A model generated the notes under the pieces. The model was not told where the DNA came from, searched no databases, and saw only the letters and a program-made list of their open reading frames with translations. A stretch of 37,110 nucleotides of DNA from a bacterium (GTDB taxonomy: Bacteria; Sysuimicrobiota; Sysuimicrobiia; Sysuimicrobiales; Segetimicrobiaceae): NCBI GenBank assembly GCA_035307765.1, contig DATGHU010000008.1:1-37110 (forward strand). Direction: 5' to 3'. Every line of letters starts with the position of its first letter. The stretch's first letter is position 1. Positions 25,564 through 34,202 of this stretch are shown piece after piece. A program made the position numbers and the translations under genes.

Positions 25564-25964
25564 TGCCGGGAGGGCGCCTCTTCCGGTCGCGCAGCGATTC
25601 ATTTCTCCTAGGGGTGTGCGGCGGCCTGGGGAAGTACTTTTCGGTCGACAGCAATGTAATCCGGTTGGCGTTCGTCCTCTTGGCGACCTGGAATGGCCTG
25701 GGGGTGTTGCTGTATCTGGCGACCGTGCTGATCGTGCCCGAGGAATCCGCGAGCGAGGCGCCTCCGCCCTCCCCGGCGCCTGGGCAAGAGGAGACCCGGC
25801 GGATGCGCATGCTGGGCTGGTTGCTCGTCCTCGCGGGGGGGTACCTGCTTCTTCGTACCCACCCATTGTTCCGACCGATCCTGCAGGACCCGATCTTCCC
25901 GGTCGTCTTGATCCTGGGCGGCCTCGTGCTTCTGTTTCAGCGGGGAGGGTTCCGGCAGCGGTGA
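25560..25964 (+). CDS. PspC-domain membrane protein
   Basis: 134 residues. An N-terminal PspC domain: LFRSRSDSFLLGVCGGLGKYFSVDSNVIRLAFVLL followed by a transmembrane helix ending VLIVPEE. Then a Pro-rich acidic linker (about 62-80) and two further hydrophobic segments (MLGWLLVLAGGYLLL and PVVLILGGLVLLFQ). PspC proteins take part in envelope-stress responses; no PspA/PspB partner is in the window. Two ATGs (25560, 25563) can serve as start. Coupled to the lyase gene. Confidence 0.85.
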   Translation: MMPGGRLFRSRSDSFLLGVCGGLGKYFSVDSNVIRLAFVLLATWNGLGVLLYLATVLIVPEESASEAPPPSPAPGQEETRRMRMLGWLLVLAGGYLLLRTHPLFRPILQDPIFPVVLILGGLVLLFQRGGFRQR

Positions 25965-26072
25965 GGGGAGCGGGGCGGACCCCTGGGCGGATCCGCAGAA
26001 CCGGGACCCACCCCGGGCCGCCCACACGGCCGCACCGCGGCAAGCCGTCACATCTTCGAGCGTTCGCCGCCC

Positions 26073-26642
26073 GTGCGTGACGAGCGGGGAATCTGGGACG
26101 CTCGGTATGCGTCGGGTGACCGGCGGCATGATGCGGGGCCCGCGGCGCTCCTGGCGTCCTGGATTTCCCGATGGCCCATCGGCCGCGCGTTGGACGTTGC
26201 GGCCGGGTTGGGGCGGCACGCCTTGTTCCTCGCCCGTCGCGGGTGGACCGTTGACGCGGTCGACATCTCGGGGGAAGGACTTCGGATCCTCCGCCGGCGA
26301 GCGCAAGCGGCGGAACTTCGAGTGGGCCTGATCCTGGCCGACCTTGACCGGTTCGAGGTCTGCGACGGGGTGTACGATCTGATCGTCCAGACCTTCTATT
26401 TCCAGCCCCGGCTCATCCCCCGGCTCTGGCGGTGGCTGCGCCCCGGCGGGGCGGTGTATTTCGAAACTCACCTGGCCGTCCCGGATGATCCATGCCACAG
26501 TCGGTATGCGCTGCCGCCCGGGGAGGCGCGCCGCCTGTTTGCCCGTTGGGAACTCCTTGACTACGCGGAGGGCCCGACGACGGAGGGGGAGCGGGAAATC
26601 GCCACGGCGCGTCTAGTCGCGAAACGCCCGGACCACACATAG
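26073..26642 (+). CDS. Class I SAM-dependent methyltransferase (TehB/UbiE-like)
   Basis: 189 residues. Starts WDARYASGDRRHDAG, then the SAM-binding motif I ALDVAAGLGRHALFLARRG (39-57), motif II VDAVDISGEGL, VYDLIVQTFYFQPRLI and WLRPGGAVYFETHL. It resembles the tellurite-resistance/thiopurine methyltransferase group. GTG 26073 is the first start. The substrate cannot be named. Neighbours are membrane-stress and nucleotide genes, with a 100-bp gap upstream and 34 bp to cmk. Confidence 0.8.
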   Translation: MRDERGIWDARYASGDRRHDAGPAALLASWISRWPIGRALDVAAGLGRHALFLARRGWTVDAVDISGEGLRILRRRAQAAELRVGLILADLDRFEVCDGVYDLIVQTFYFQPRLIPRLWRWLRPGGAVYFETHLAVPDDPCHSRYALPPGEARRLFARWELLDYAEGPTTEGEREIATARLVAKRPDHT

Positions 26643-26676
26643 GAGCGGTCGCCGTCCGCGCCGAATCCGTGGCGGC

Positions 26677-27375
26677 GTGGAAGCCCCCCCGACTGCGCTC
26701 GCGGTCGCCATCGACGGCCCGATGGGCTCAGGAAAGAGCACGGTCGCGCGCGAAGTCGCTCGTCGCCTGGCATTTCGCTACGTCGACACGGGCGCCATGT
26801 ACCGCGCCATCGCGGTCGCGGCCGTCCGCCGCGGGGTTCCTGTCGATGACCCCGCCGCCCTCGCTCTCCTCGCCCGCACCACGACGCTCACGGTTACCCC
26901 GGGGTCCGATGGTGCGTCGCGCGTCTTGCTCGGCGGGGAGGATGTCACCTCCGAACTCCGGAGCGTGCAGGTCAATCAGATTGTCGCCAAGGTGGCTCGT
27001 GCCCCCGGAGTGCGAGAAGTTCTCAGCGCGTTACAGCGCTCGATGGGGAGCCAGGGGAACGTCGTGATGGAGGGCCGGGACATCGGGACCGTTATCCTTC
27101 CGGACGCCGCGGTCAAGGTGTTCCTGACCTGTTCCCCCGAGGTGCGCGCCAGGCGGCGCCAGCAGGAGCTGGCGGCGAGCGGGACGCCGATGTCGTTGCA
27201 GGCGGTGCAGCGGATTCTGGAGGAAGACGATCGAGCGGCGACCACCCGCGAAGTCGCTCCCCTGCGGGTGGCTCCGGGAGCCGTGGTCATCGACAGCTCC
27301 GGACTGACGGTGGAGGGGGTCGCCGACCAGATCGTCGCCTTGGTGGAGCACGCGCGTGGTCTTCGGGATCTCTAG
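26677..27375 (+). CDS. cmk: Cytidylate kinase
   Basis: Phosphorylates CMP/dCMP. 232 residues with Walker A GPMGSGKST (14-22), YVDTGAMYRAIA (substrate loop), EGRDIGTVILPDA, and the lid-region REVAPLRVAPGAVVIDSS. Family length (about 220-230). GTG 26677; its 3' end overlaps plsC by 20 bp. The order cmk-plsC-ispH-der-plsY is a common Gram-positive/Terrabacteria arrangement. Confidence 0.95.
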   Translation: MEAPPTALAVAIDGPMGSGKSTVAREVARRLAFRYVDTGAMYRAIAVAAVRRGVPVDDPAALALLARTTTLTVTPGSDGASRVLLGGEDVTSELRSVQVNQIVAKVARAPGVREVLSALQRSMGSQGNVVMEGRDIGTVILPDAAVKVFLTCSPEVRARRRQQELAASGTPMSLQAVQRILEEDDRAATTREVAPLRVAPGAVVIDSSGLTVEGVADQIVALVEHARGLRDL

Positions 27376-27991
27376 GGCGCTGATCCGGATCGTCCTCCGG
27401 ATGCTGTGCGGTTTCCGCGTGGAAGGCCGTGAGCACGAGCCCCCCTCAGGTCCGGTGATCATCGTGAGCAACCACGTCAGCGACCTGGACCCGCTGGTGG
27501 TCGGATCCGCGGTTCGCCGCCGCTGCCGCTTCATGGCGAAGATCGAACTGTTTGGTCCGCCGCTGCTGCGGTGGTGGGTCAGCGCATGCGGGGCGTTCCC
27601 TGTCCGCCGCGGCGCCCCGGACCGTCAGGCGTTGCGGACGGCGCGCGCCATCTTGGAACGGGGAGGGGTGTTGGTGATGTTCCCCGAGGGGACCCGCGGG
27701 ACCAACAGCCGGGACCTGCGGCCTCCCGAGCCGGGCGCGGCGTTGCTCGCCTTGCGCACCCACGCCACCATCTTGCCCGTTGCCGTGATTGGGACCGACA
27801 CCGTACTCCCCCGGGGTGCCCATCGGTTGTCACGTGGCGTGATTCGGGTCCGGATCGGACCGCCCATCCGAATGGCGGGTTCCGAGGAAACCGCAGGCGG
27901 CACGAGAGCCGACCGGGACCGAATTGAGGAGGTGGGCCGGCACTTCATGGGGATGATCGGCGCGCTGCTCGCGGACGCCGACCCGTCCTAG
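27356..27991 (+). CDS. plsC: 1-acyl-sn-glycerol-3-phosphate acyltransferase (PlsC)
   Basis: Second acylation of phosphatidate synthesis at the membrane. 211 residues. The NHx4D catalytic motif is N39-H40-V-S-D-L-D45; FPEGTRG is at about 109-115; the VPxxI-like ILPVAVIG follows. GTG 27356 overlaps cmk. PlsY (30309) supplies the lysophosphatidate, so both acyltransferases of the pathway are encoded within 3 kb. Confidence 0.9.
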   Translation: MVFGISRALIRIVLRMLCGFRVEGREHEPPSGPVIIVSNHVSDLDPLVVGSAVRRRCRFMAKIELFGPPLLRWWVSACGAFPVRRGAPDRQALRTARAILERGGVLVMFPEGTRGTNSRDLRPPEPGAALLALRTHATILPVAVIGTDTVLPRGAHRLSRGVIRVRIGPPIRMAGSEETAGGTRADRDRIEEVGRHFMGMIGALLADADPS

Positions 27992-28074
27992 CCAAGGGGG
28001 CGGGCTCGACAGGGGAGGGGTTTGCCCCTATCATGATGAAGAGTGGGCGCCCCGCGGCACCCCGGAGGACCTGC

Positions 28075-28917
28075 GTGAAAATCATTGTAGCCAAACACAT
28101 GGGTTTTTGCGGTGGCGTGCGTCGCGCCGTCGACATCGCGCAGAAGACGGCGCGGTCCGCGGGAGGGCCGGTGCAGACGCTGGGGCCTTTGATCCACAAC
28201 CCCCAGGTGGTGCGCCGGCTGGAAGAGGCCGGGGTCAAGGTTGCCGAACGCCCGCAGGATCTGGGCGGGATGGCGTTCGTCGTCTCCGCTTACGGGGTCG
28301 AGCACGCGGTGTTAGAAGAAGCCCGGACGAAGGGGATGGCGGTCGTGGACGCGACGTGTCCCGTGGTGATCCGGGCGCATGCCGTGACCGAGAAACTGGC
28401 CGCCGAAGGATACCAGGTCATCGCGGTGGGCGACCACGGCCACCCGGAGATGGTCACGCTCAAGGAGTTGCTGGGCGACCGGGTCACGGTCGTGCACACT
28501 CGCGAGGAGGCGGCTCGCATCAAGCTCACCGGGAAAGTCGGGGTGGTCTCGCAGACCACCCAATCCCAAGAAAACTTCCGCCAGGTCGTGGGGGATCTGG
28601 CGCTTCGGGTACGCGAGCTCAAGGTCCTCAACACGCTCTGCCCCGCGATCACGGTCCGCCAGGAAGAAGCGGATGAGATGATCCCGCAGGTCGATGCGCT
28701 GCTCGTCATCGGCGGGCACGGAAGTTCAAATACGACCCGGTTGGCCGAGATGGGACGCGCCCGGCAGCTGCCCACCCACCATATCGAGACCGCCGACGAG
28801 ATCTCCCCCGAGTGGTTTGAGGGGGTTGACGCGCTGGGGGTCGTGTCGGGCGCCAGCACCCCGGATTGGATCATCGAAAGCGTGCTCCTGCGGCTTCAGG
28901 AGTTGGGAGGGTCCTGA
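28075..28917 (+). CDS. ispH: 4-hydroxy-3-methylbut-2-enyl diphosphate reductase
   Basis: Last step of the non-mevalonate isoprenoid pathway; a [4Fe-4S] enzyme. 280 residues. The three cluster cysteines are Cys12 (GFCGGVRRAV), Cys95 (DATCPVV) and Cys189 (LNTLCPA); His41 (HNP), GHPE with Glu near 125, and GGHGSSNTT are the substrate-site segments. GTG 28075 is preferred over an upstream ATG because GGAGG (28064-28068) stands 6 nt before it and the protein then starts at the family's conserved VKIIVAKHMGFC. Confidence 0.94.
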   Translation: MKIIVAKHMGFCGGVRRAVDIAQKTARSAGGPVQTLGPLIHNPQVVRRLEEAGVKVAERPQDLGGMAFVVSAYGVEHAVLEEARTKGMAVVDATCPVVIRAHAVTEKLAAEGYQVIAVGDHGHPEMVTLKELLGDRVTVVHTREEAARIKLTGKVGVVSQTTQSQENFRQVVGDLALRVRELKVLNTLCPAITVRQEEADEMIPQVDALLVIGGHGSSNTTRLAEMGRARQLPTHHIETADEISPEWFEGVDALGVVSGASTPDWIIESVLLRLQELGGS

Positions 28918-28955
28918 TCGTCGGGCCCCGTCCCGGCGCGCCGACTCCCACCCCC

Positions 28956-30293
28956 ATGGGGCTACCCACCGTCGCCATCGTCGGCCGCCCTAACGTCGGG
29001 AAGTCTTCGTTGTTCAACCGGCTGCTCAGCCGCCGCCACGCGATCGTGTCCGACGTCCCGGGGATCACCCGGGATCGCCTTGAAGCACCGTGCCGGTGGC
29101 GGGGCCGCGAGTTTCTCCTGGTCGACACGGGAGGCCTGGTGCCGGGAGACCCTGAACCCCTCGTGGTGCAGGTGCGGCGGCAGGCCGAGCGCGCGATCGC
29201 CTCCGCCCACGCCGTGCTGTTCGTCGTCGACGCGGTCACGGGGCTGACCCCGCAGGATGAGGAGATCGCAGACGCGCTCCGGCGGGGACGCCGTCCGGTC
29301 ATGGTGATCGCCAACAAAGTGGACACCCCGGCCCTCGCGGCGAACGCGTACGAATTCCACGCCCTGGGGTTGGGGGAGCCGATCATGGTGTCCGCCACAC
29401 ACGGGCTGGGCATCGGCGAGTTGTTGGACGCCGTGATCGGGATCCTCCCCGACTCGGTGCTCGCGGAGGCGCCCGAGGAAACCGTGGGGGTCGTGTTCCT
29501 GGGCCGCCCGAACGTGGGCAAATCCTCGCTGGTCAACGCGCTGCTCGGCGAAGAGCGCGTGATCGTCGACGCGCGACCGGGGACGACACGCGATGCCATC
29601 GACATCTCGCTTCGGTACGACGGCCGGCCGGTGACGGTGATCGATACGGCGGGGTTGCGCCGGCGGAGCCGGGTGGTCGCGGGGGTCGAATACTACAGCA
29701 CACGACGAACCCACGACGCCCTTTCCCGCGCGGACGTGGCCGTTCTGGTCGTGGATGCCGTTCAGGGGATCACGGACCAAGATCAGCGGATCGCCCGGAC
29801 CGTGTACGAGGCGGGGCGCGCGAGCGTGATCGCTGTCAACAAATGGGACCTCCTCAGCGGGTATACTCCCGAGCACATTCATCGCGTCGCCCAGCAGGAA
29901 CTCCGATTCCTCGGGGAAGTGCTGGTGTGCCTGACGGTTGCCGTTCGGGGCGAGGGGATCTCCCACCTGATGGCGGCGGTGTTCCGCGCCGCGGATGCCC
30001 GGGCCACGCGGATCGCGACCGGGCCCCTCAACCGGCTGATCGACGAGGCGGTCCGCGCGAACAATCCGCCCGCGAATGCGACCGGGCGGCACCTGCACAT
30101 CTACTACGCGACGCAACCCACCACCAAACCGCCGGCATTTGTCCTCTTCGTCGACGACCCGAACTTGCTCACCGACGGATATCGCCGCTACCTGGAGGGC
30201 CGGATGCGGGCCACGTTTGATCTCGCCGGAACGCCCGTGCGGTGGGTCCTCCGCAGGAGGAGACCCCCGGCCCCCGCACGAACCACGCGGTGA
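28956..30293 (+). CDS. der: Ribosome-assembly GTPase Der (EngA)
   Basis: Double GTPase needed for 50S assembly. 445 residues with two G domains: GRPNVGKSS near residues 8-16 (after MGLPTVAIV) and again near 187-195, each with DxxG and NKxD (NKVD, NKWD); the C-terminal KH-like domain ends RRRRPP. The chosen ATG starts at the usual MGLPTVAIVG; no good ribosome site is visible, and an earlier in-frame start overlapping ispH is possible. Family order is intact. Confidence 0.95.
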   Translation: MGLPTVAIVGRPNVGKSSLFNRLLSRRHAIVSDVPGITRDRLEAPCRWRGREFLLVDTGGLVPGDPEPLVVQVRRQAERAIASAHAVLFVVDAVTGLTPQDEEIADALRRGRRPVMVIANKVDTPALAANAYEFHALGLGEPIMVSATHGLGIGELLDAVIGILPDSVLAEAPEETVGVVFLGRPNVGKSSLVNALLGEERVIVDARPGTTRDAIDISLRYDGRPVTVIDTAGLRRRSRVVAGVEYYSTRRTHDALSRADVAVLVVDAVQGITDQDQRIARTVYEAGRASVIAVNKWDLLSGYTPEHIHRVAQQELRFLGEVLVCLTVAVRGEGISHLMAAVFRAADARATRIATGPLNRLIDEAVRANNPPANATGRHLHIYYATQPTTKPPAFVLFVDDPNLLTDGYRRYLEGRMRATFDLAGTPVRWVLRRRRPPAPARTTR

Positions 30294-30308
30294 CCCGAGG
30301 AGGGGCGG

Positions 30309-30908
30309 ATGCTGCTCGCGGTCGTCGTTGCCAGTTATCTCATCGGTTCCATCCCGACCGGACTGATCGTGGTCCGTCTCCTGACCGGTGAGGATATCCG
30401 CCGCCACGGCAGCGGCAACATCGGGACGGTCAACGTGCTCCGCGTGGCCGGCGTCGCCACCGCCGCGGTCGTGCTCGCCGTCGATATCCTCAAAGGCATG
30501 ATCCCCGTCCTCCTGACCGCGCGGCTCGGCGTATCGGCGTGGACCGTCGTTGCCTGCGGTCTCGCGGCGATCGCCGGACACAACTGGTCGGTGTTCCTGG
30601 GATTTCAAGGGGGAAAGGGGATTGCGACCTCGTTCGGCGTTCTCCTTGGGCTCTCGTGGCCCGCCGCCGGGGTCGCCGCGGCGGTCTGGGTGGTCGCGGT
30701 CGCGGTCACCCGGTATGCCTCGCTCGGCTCGCTGCTGGGCGTGGTCTCCGTCCCCATCACCCTTTGGCGGGCGCGGCAGCCGGTCGAGTACGTGTACTTT
30801 GGGGTCATCGCCTCGCTCTTCGCGATCTATCGCCACCGGGCCAACATCCAGCGTTTGGTGGCGGGAACCGAGTTGCACATTACCGATCGAGAGTCCCTCA
30901 AAAAATAA
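30309..30908 (+). CDS. plsY: Acyl-phosphate:glycerol-3-phosphate acyltransferase PlsY
   Basis: Membrane acyltransferase making lysophosphatidate from acyl-phosphate. 199 residues, about five helices. Family motifs: SYLIGSIPTGLIV, RRHGSGNIGTVNVLR, AGHNWSVFLGFQGGKGIATS. Start ATG 30309 preceded by GAGGAGGGG. No PlsB or PlsX in the window. C-terminal lysines abut panE one base later. Confidence 0.95.
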   Translation: MLLAVVVASYLIGSIPTGLIVVRLLTGEDIRRHGSGNIGTVNVLRVAGVATAAVVLAVDILKGMIPVLLTARLGVSAWTVVACGLAAIAGHNWSVFLGFQGGKGIATSFGVLLGLSWPAAGVAAAVWVVAVAVTRYASLGSLLGVVSVPITLWRARQPVEYVYFGVIASLFAIYRHRANIQRLVAGTELHITDRESLKK

Positions 30909-30909
30909 G

Positions 30910-31971
30910 ATGCGAGTGTTGTGCTTCGGAGCCGGGGCGATCGGATCCCTGGTGGGGGCCCGGTTGTCGCTCTGTGGCATCGATGTCACCGTTTTTGGCC
31001 GGCGTGCGCACGTCGCGGCGATCCGCACCCACGGCCTGATCCTTGAGGCGCCGCACGAACGGCTGGTCTGCAAAGAGATCGACTCTATCACGACGCTCGA
31101 CGATCTCGCTGCCCCACCCGACCTCGTCCTGCTGACCGTGAAAGCCTATGATACCCGCGCCGCCCTGGAGATCCTCCGCCCGGTGCTCCACGCGGGCGTG
31201 CGGATCCTTTCGCTGCAAAACGGCATCGGCAATGAAGAGTTGATCGCGACGGCGGCCGGCGCTCATCGGACGGTCGCGGGGAGTATCACGATCAGCGCAC
31301 GATGTCCGCGGCCGGGAGTGGTCCGACAGAATAGCGAGGCGGGGGGTATTGCCGTGGCGCCCGTGGACCCCCGGCAGGATTCGGCGGACCTGGTCGCGCT
31401 CTTCAAAGGGGCGGGCCTGTCGGCCCAATATCACCGGGACTTTCGGGCGATGAAGTGGAGCAAGCTCCTCCTGAATATGTTCACCAACGCCACCGCGGCG
31501 ATTTTGGATCTGCCTCCGGTTGAGGTGGTCGACCACCCTAAGCTCTTTCGTGTTGAGCGGGACGCGTTTCGCGAAGCCGGCCGTGTGATGCGTGTGCTCG
31601 GGCTTCGCCCGGTGACGTTGCCTGGGTATCCGGTCCCCCTATGGCAGGCCGCGGTCGCCGCGCCTCCCTGGATGATCCGGCCCGTCCTCCGCCGATACAT
31701 TCGCAGGGGTCGGGGCGAGGAAAGGCCTTCGCTGTGGCATGATCTTCATCGGGGTCGGCCCCAGAGCGAAGTGGAGGTGCTCAACGGCGCCGTGGTGCAG
31801 GAGGGAGGCCGGCTGGGGGTACCGACGCCGGTCAACGCTGTGTTGACCGAAGTCCTCATCGGTCTCGCCGGTGGACGTCAGGACCCCGCTCAGTTTCGAC
31901 ACCGACCGGAGGCGCTGCTCGCACTGCTCAACGGGGGGAGCCGTGGTGCGGCCCCGCCACAGGTGCTATAA
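30910..31971 (+). CDS. panE: 2-dehydropantoate 2-reductase (ketopantoate reductase family)
   Basis: NADPH-dependent reduction of ketopantoate in CoA synthesis. 353 residues, somewhat long for the family. Rossmann GAGAIG at 7-12; LLTVKAYDT; LSLQNGIGNEE with the catalytic-site Asn; WSKLLLNMFTNATAAIL with the catalytic Lys; and HDLHRGRPQSEVEVLNG. Upstream open codons shadow plsY. The TAA stop overlaps the -10 of the tRNA-Pro promoter. Family members include other 2-oxo-acid reductases, so the symbol is moderately sure. Confidence 0.85.
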   Translation: MRVLCFGAGAIGSLVGARLSLCGIDVTVFGRRAHVAAIRTHGLILEAPHERLVCKEIDSITTLDDLAAPPDLVLLTVKAYDTRAALEILRPVLHAGVRILSLQNGIGNEELIATAAGAHRTVAGSITISARCPRPGVVRQNSEAGGIAVAPVDPRQDSADLVALFKGAGLSAQYHRDFRAMKWSKLLLNMFTNATAAILDLPPVEVVDHPKLFRVERDAFREAGRVMRVLGLRPVTLPGYPVPLWQAAVAAPPWMIRPVLRRYIRRGRGEERPSLWHDLHRGRPQSEVEVLNGAVVQEGGRLGVPTPVNAVLTEVLIGLAGGRQDPAQFRHRPEALLALLNGGSRGAAPPQVL

Positions 31972-31972
31972 T
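31967..31972 (+). promoter_or_regulatory. -10 element of the tRNA-Pro gene
   Basis: A perfect TATAAT (31967-31972) overlaps the panE stop codon and lies 12 bp before the tRNA 5' end. A good -35 is not visible at 16-18 bp (weak G/T-rich sequence at about 31944-31949). Confidence 0.55.
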
Positions 31973-31984
31973 GGCCCCGAGAGA

Positions 31985-32061
31985 CGGGCCGTAGCGCAGC
32001 TTGGTAGCGCACCTGAATGGGGTTCAGGTGGTCGCCGGTTCAAATCCGGCCGGCCCGACCA
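31985..32061 (+). tRNA. tRNA-Pro, anticodon GGG
   Basis: 77 nt including encoded CCA. The acceptor stem CGGGCCG/CGGCCCG pairs in all 7 positions, D stem GCGC/GCGC, anticodon stem CCTGA/TCAGG around loop ATGGGGT (anticodon GGG, G at 37), five-base variable region, T stem GCCGG/CCGGC with TTCAAAT loop carrying A58. Reads CCC and CCT. Its 3' half is duplicated at 36650-36694, so it appears to be the attachment site for the adjoining element. Confidence 0.97.
32017..32061 (+). repeat. Left attachment repeat (3' end of tRNA-Pro)
   Basis: 45 bp shared with 36650-36694: the first 34 bp (from the anticodon loop through the T arm) are identical and the last 11 differ at two positions. The intact tRNA is at this end. 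Confidence 0.85.
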
Positions 32062-32104
32062 TGTTCTAAAGGGTTTCCGCGCGATGACCGTTTCCGACTC
32101 GGCC

Positions 32105-32132
32105 GCTTGTGCCTTACTCGTGCCTTAACAGG
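32105..32132 (+). repeat. Putative recombinase arm-type site, left
   Basis: This 28-bp segment is 25/28 identical to 36486-36513, in the same orientation, and contains TGCCTT twice 11 bp apart. It lies 43 bp inside the left attachment repeat. Position and internal direct repeat fit an arm-type integrase site; no direct proof. Confidence 0.45.
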
Positions 32133-32170
32133 CAGGGCTGAATGAGCGTAAATCGCGAGGGAGGCAGCAC

Positions 32171-32509
32171 ATGGAACGCATCAAGTGGCAGGATGTCCCG
32201 GCCGAAACGCCCGAAGGGATGCCGGGAGTTCGAATCCACTGGGTCATCGATAAGACCCGAGGCGCTGAGAACTTCGCTATGCGCGTCTTTGAGGTGGCGC
32301 CGGGGGCCAGCACGCCGTATCACCACCATTGGTACGAGCAGGAGATGTACTTCCTGGAAGGAGAGGGGGTCGCGGTCTCTCCGCAAGGCGAACAGCTGCT
32401 GACGCCCGGGAACGTGCTTTGGGTCCAACCCGAAGAACCCCACGCGATTCGGAATACGGGGTCCGTGCCGATGAAGTTTATCTGTTGCGTGCCCACCAAA
32501 AAGTCCTAA
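32171..32509 (+). CDS. Cupin-domain protein
   Basis: 112-residue single cupin_2 barrel. Motif 1: TPYHHHWYEQEMYFLEGEG with metal-ligand His residues and Glu; motif 2: GNVLWVQPEEPHAIRNTG with the last His. ATG preceded by GGGAGGCAGCAC. Cupins of this size bind a metal and may be isomerases, dioxygenases or sugar binders; the function is not readable. First gene inside the tRNA-Pro element, followed by a flavin monooxygenase. Confidence 0.85.
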   Translation: MERIKWQDVPAETPEGMPGVRIHWVIDKTRGAENFAMRVFEVAPGASTPYHHHWYEQEMYFLEGEGVAVSPQGEQLLTPGNVLWVQPEEPHAIRNTGSVPMKFICCVPTKKS

Positions 32510-32622
32510 GAACGGCTGGGCCTGCGGGCCATTTCGCACAACCCGGCTAGTGCAACTCTGCGAGCTTTGTGCTCGGCGAATCTCGCGAAGCCTTCACGAC
32601 GGTCTTCGCGGCCAGGAGCATC

Positions 32623-33870
32623 ATGCGCGTCGCCGTGATGGGTGGCTCGCTGGGCGGGTTGAATGCCGCCGTCTGGCTGCGAGACGCGGGGTGCGATGTC
32701 GAGGTTTACGAGCGCTCGCGTTCTCCACTCGAAGGGCGCGGCGCGGGCATTGTTCTCCATCCGGCAGTACTCCGGTATTTCACGCGACATCGAGTCCTAG
32801 ACGTCCGCCGAATCAGCGCCCCCGTCCAATATGCTCGCTACCTCGCACGCGCGGGGACAGTCGCCCACGAGGTGCCCGCCCGCTACCGATTCACGTCATG
32901 GACGGCCCTCTACCAAGCGTTGCTCCGCAGTTTCGACCGCGAACGTTACCACCTCGGCGACGAAATCCTCGGATTCGAGGACGATGCTGGTGGGGTCAAT
33001 GTTCGCCTTGGGGGCGACCAGTGCATTCGATGCGATCTGCTGGTCTGCGCCGATGGCATCATGTCGACTGCCCGACAGATCCTGCTCCCCAGTACCACGC
33101 CGCAGTATGCTGGTTACGTCGCGTGGCGAGGCACCGTGGAGGCAGAGGAACTCGCACACAACACCTGGGCGAGCTTGCAGGATGCCGTCACCTATTTCCT
33201 ACTGCCGAACAGTCACATTCTCGCCTACCCTATTCCCCGCATCGACGACATGCCGACGTCCGCTCGACCGATCAACTGGATTTGGTATCGAAACGTCACG
33301 CAGGGTCCCGATCTCGATGATCTCATGACCGATCCTGATGGTTTCCGCCACGCCGTTTCCATGCCTCCCGGGCAGTTGCGCGACACCTACCTTCGGGATC
33401 TCCGAGAGGCCGCACGCGACCTACTTCCATCTGCGCTCGCTGAAATGGTCGCCAGGACCGCGAGGCCGTTCCTCCAGGTGATCGTAGATGTTGAGGTGCC
33501 CCGGATGGCGTTTGGCCGAATCTGTCTTATCGGCGACGCCGCGTTCACGCTTCGGCCGCACGCGGCCGCCGGTACCGCAAAGGCAGCCGAGGACGCCTGG
33601 CAACTCGCGCAGGCCGTGATCAAGTTCGACGACGTCGTGGCGGCGCTTGAGGGGTGGGAACCCGGTCAACTTACGCTTGGCCGGCAGGTCCTAGCGCGAT
33701 CACGCGAGGCCGGAAGGCGCCTGCAGATCGAAGGAACCTGGCGGGTCGGCGAACCGCTGCCCTTCGGGCTGTATAGGGTGGGCGACAGCAGCCAAATCGA
33801 CCTCGACGACCCGCCCGCGCCTGCGACAGGAACAAATCAGCGCACCTCTACGCCGAGGTCTTTGGGATGA
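32623..33870 (+). CDS. FAD-dependent aromatic-type monooxygenase
   Basis: 415 residues from ATG 32623 (AGGAG 4 nt upstream). Dinucleotide motif MGGSLGGLNAAVWLRDAG at the N-terminus with the acidic YERS, the DG motif CDLLVCADGIMSTAR, and the GD motif CLIGDAAFTLRPHAAAGTAKAAEDAW, the signature set of PHBH-fold hydroxylases. Overall it resembles 2,6-dihydroxypyridine / 6-hydroxynicotinate-type hydroxylases. The substrate is unknown. Its 3' end overlaps an antisense XRE gene by 171 bp. Codon use is less GC-biased than the housekeeping genes, as expected for cargo. Confidence 0.85.
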   Translation: MRVAVMGGSLGGLNAAVWLRDAGCDVEVYERSRSPLEGRGAGIVLHPAVLRYFTRHRVLDVRRISAPVQYARYLARAGTVAHEVPARYRFTSWTALYQALLRSFDRERYHLGDEILGFEDDAGGVNVRLGGDQCIRCDLLVCADGIMSTARQILLPSTTPQYAGYVAWRGTVEAEELAHNTWASLQDAVTYFLLPNSHILAYPIPRIDDMPTSARPINWIWYRNVTQGPDLDDLMTDPDGFRHAVSMPPGQLRDTYLRDLREAARDLLPSALAEMVARTARPFLQVIVDVEVPRMAFGRICLIGDAAFTLRPHAAAGTAKAAEDAWQLAQAVIKFDDVVAALEGWEPGQLTLGRQVLARSREAGRRLQIEGTWRVGEPLPFGLYRVGDSSQIDLDDPPAPATGTNQRTSTPRSLG

Positions 33871-34152
33871 CGCGGGTATCAAAACTCTTGGTACTGGCGG
33901 GACTCTTGCCTTAGATTTGCCTTGAACGGAGCGCCCGGCTGGCTGTAGGTCTTCGAGGTCGACCTCGGCTAACAACTCACCGATCGGCCGCTTGAAATAT
34001 CGTTCCAGTCGTTGCACAACCGGCGACTCAGGATTGGGTCGCCATCTACCGGACTCCAGATGCCCGAGATATGACGAATCACAGCGCAGATCGTGCGCCA
34101 GGGCCGTTCGCGGCGTTTTCCGGGACCGCCGCAGGAACTCAAGCAAGGTCAT
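33700..34152 (-). CDS. XRE-family transcription regulator
   Basis: 150 residues. HTH at residues 1-62: MTLLEFLRRSRKT, then TALAHDLRCDSSYLGHLESGRW (helix-turn-helix) and VVQRLERYFKRPIGELL. The C-terminal half (about 75-150) is basic, low-complexity and mostly antisense to the monooxygenase, so it may be tail rather than domain; the real stop may differ if a frameshift exists. ATG 34152 has AAGGGGG upstream on this strand. Divergent from the zinc-finger gene across a 105-bp gap containing inverted repeats, so autoregulation is likely. Confidence 0.75.
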   Translation of the reverse strand: MTLLEFLRRSRKTPRTALAHDLRCDSSYLGHLESGRWRPNPESPVVQRLERYFKRPIGELLAEVDLEDLQPAGRSVQGKSKARVPPVPRVLIPASSQRPRRRGALICSCRRRGRVVEVDLAAVAHPIQPEGQRFADPPGSFDLQAPSGLA

Positions 34153-34202
34153 GCCGGCCGACCCCCTTTCTTGTTCCTGAACCTGCGCCCATGGTTAACT
34201 TG

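Noticed and set aside
23392-26043. 883-codon minus-strand open frame
   Set aside because: It is antisense to dacF and the CitE-like gene; Arg/Pro/His-rich shadow typical of GC-rich DNA with no domain.
28962-31091. 709-codon minus-strand open frame
   Set aside because: Antisense to der and plsY, both unmistakable; composition is shadow-like.
31871-32128. Plus-strand frame reading AVAQLGSAPEWGSGGRRFKSGRPD
   Set aside because: It is a translation of the tRNA-Pro gene; this peptide type is a well-known annotation artefact.
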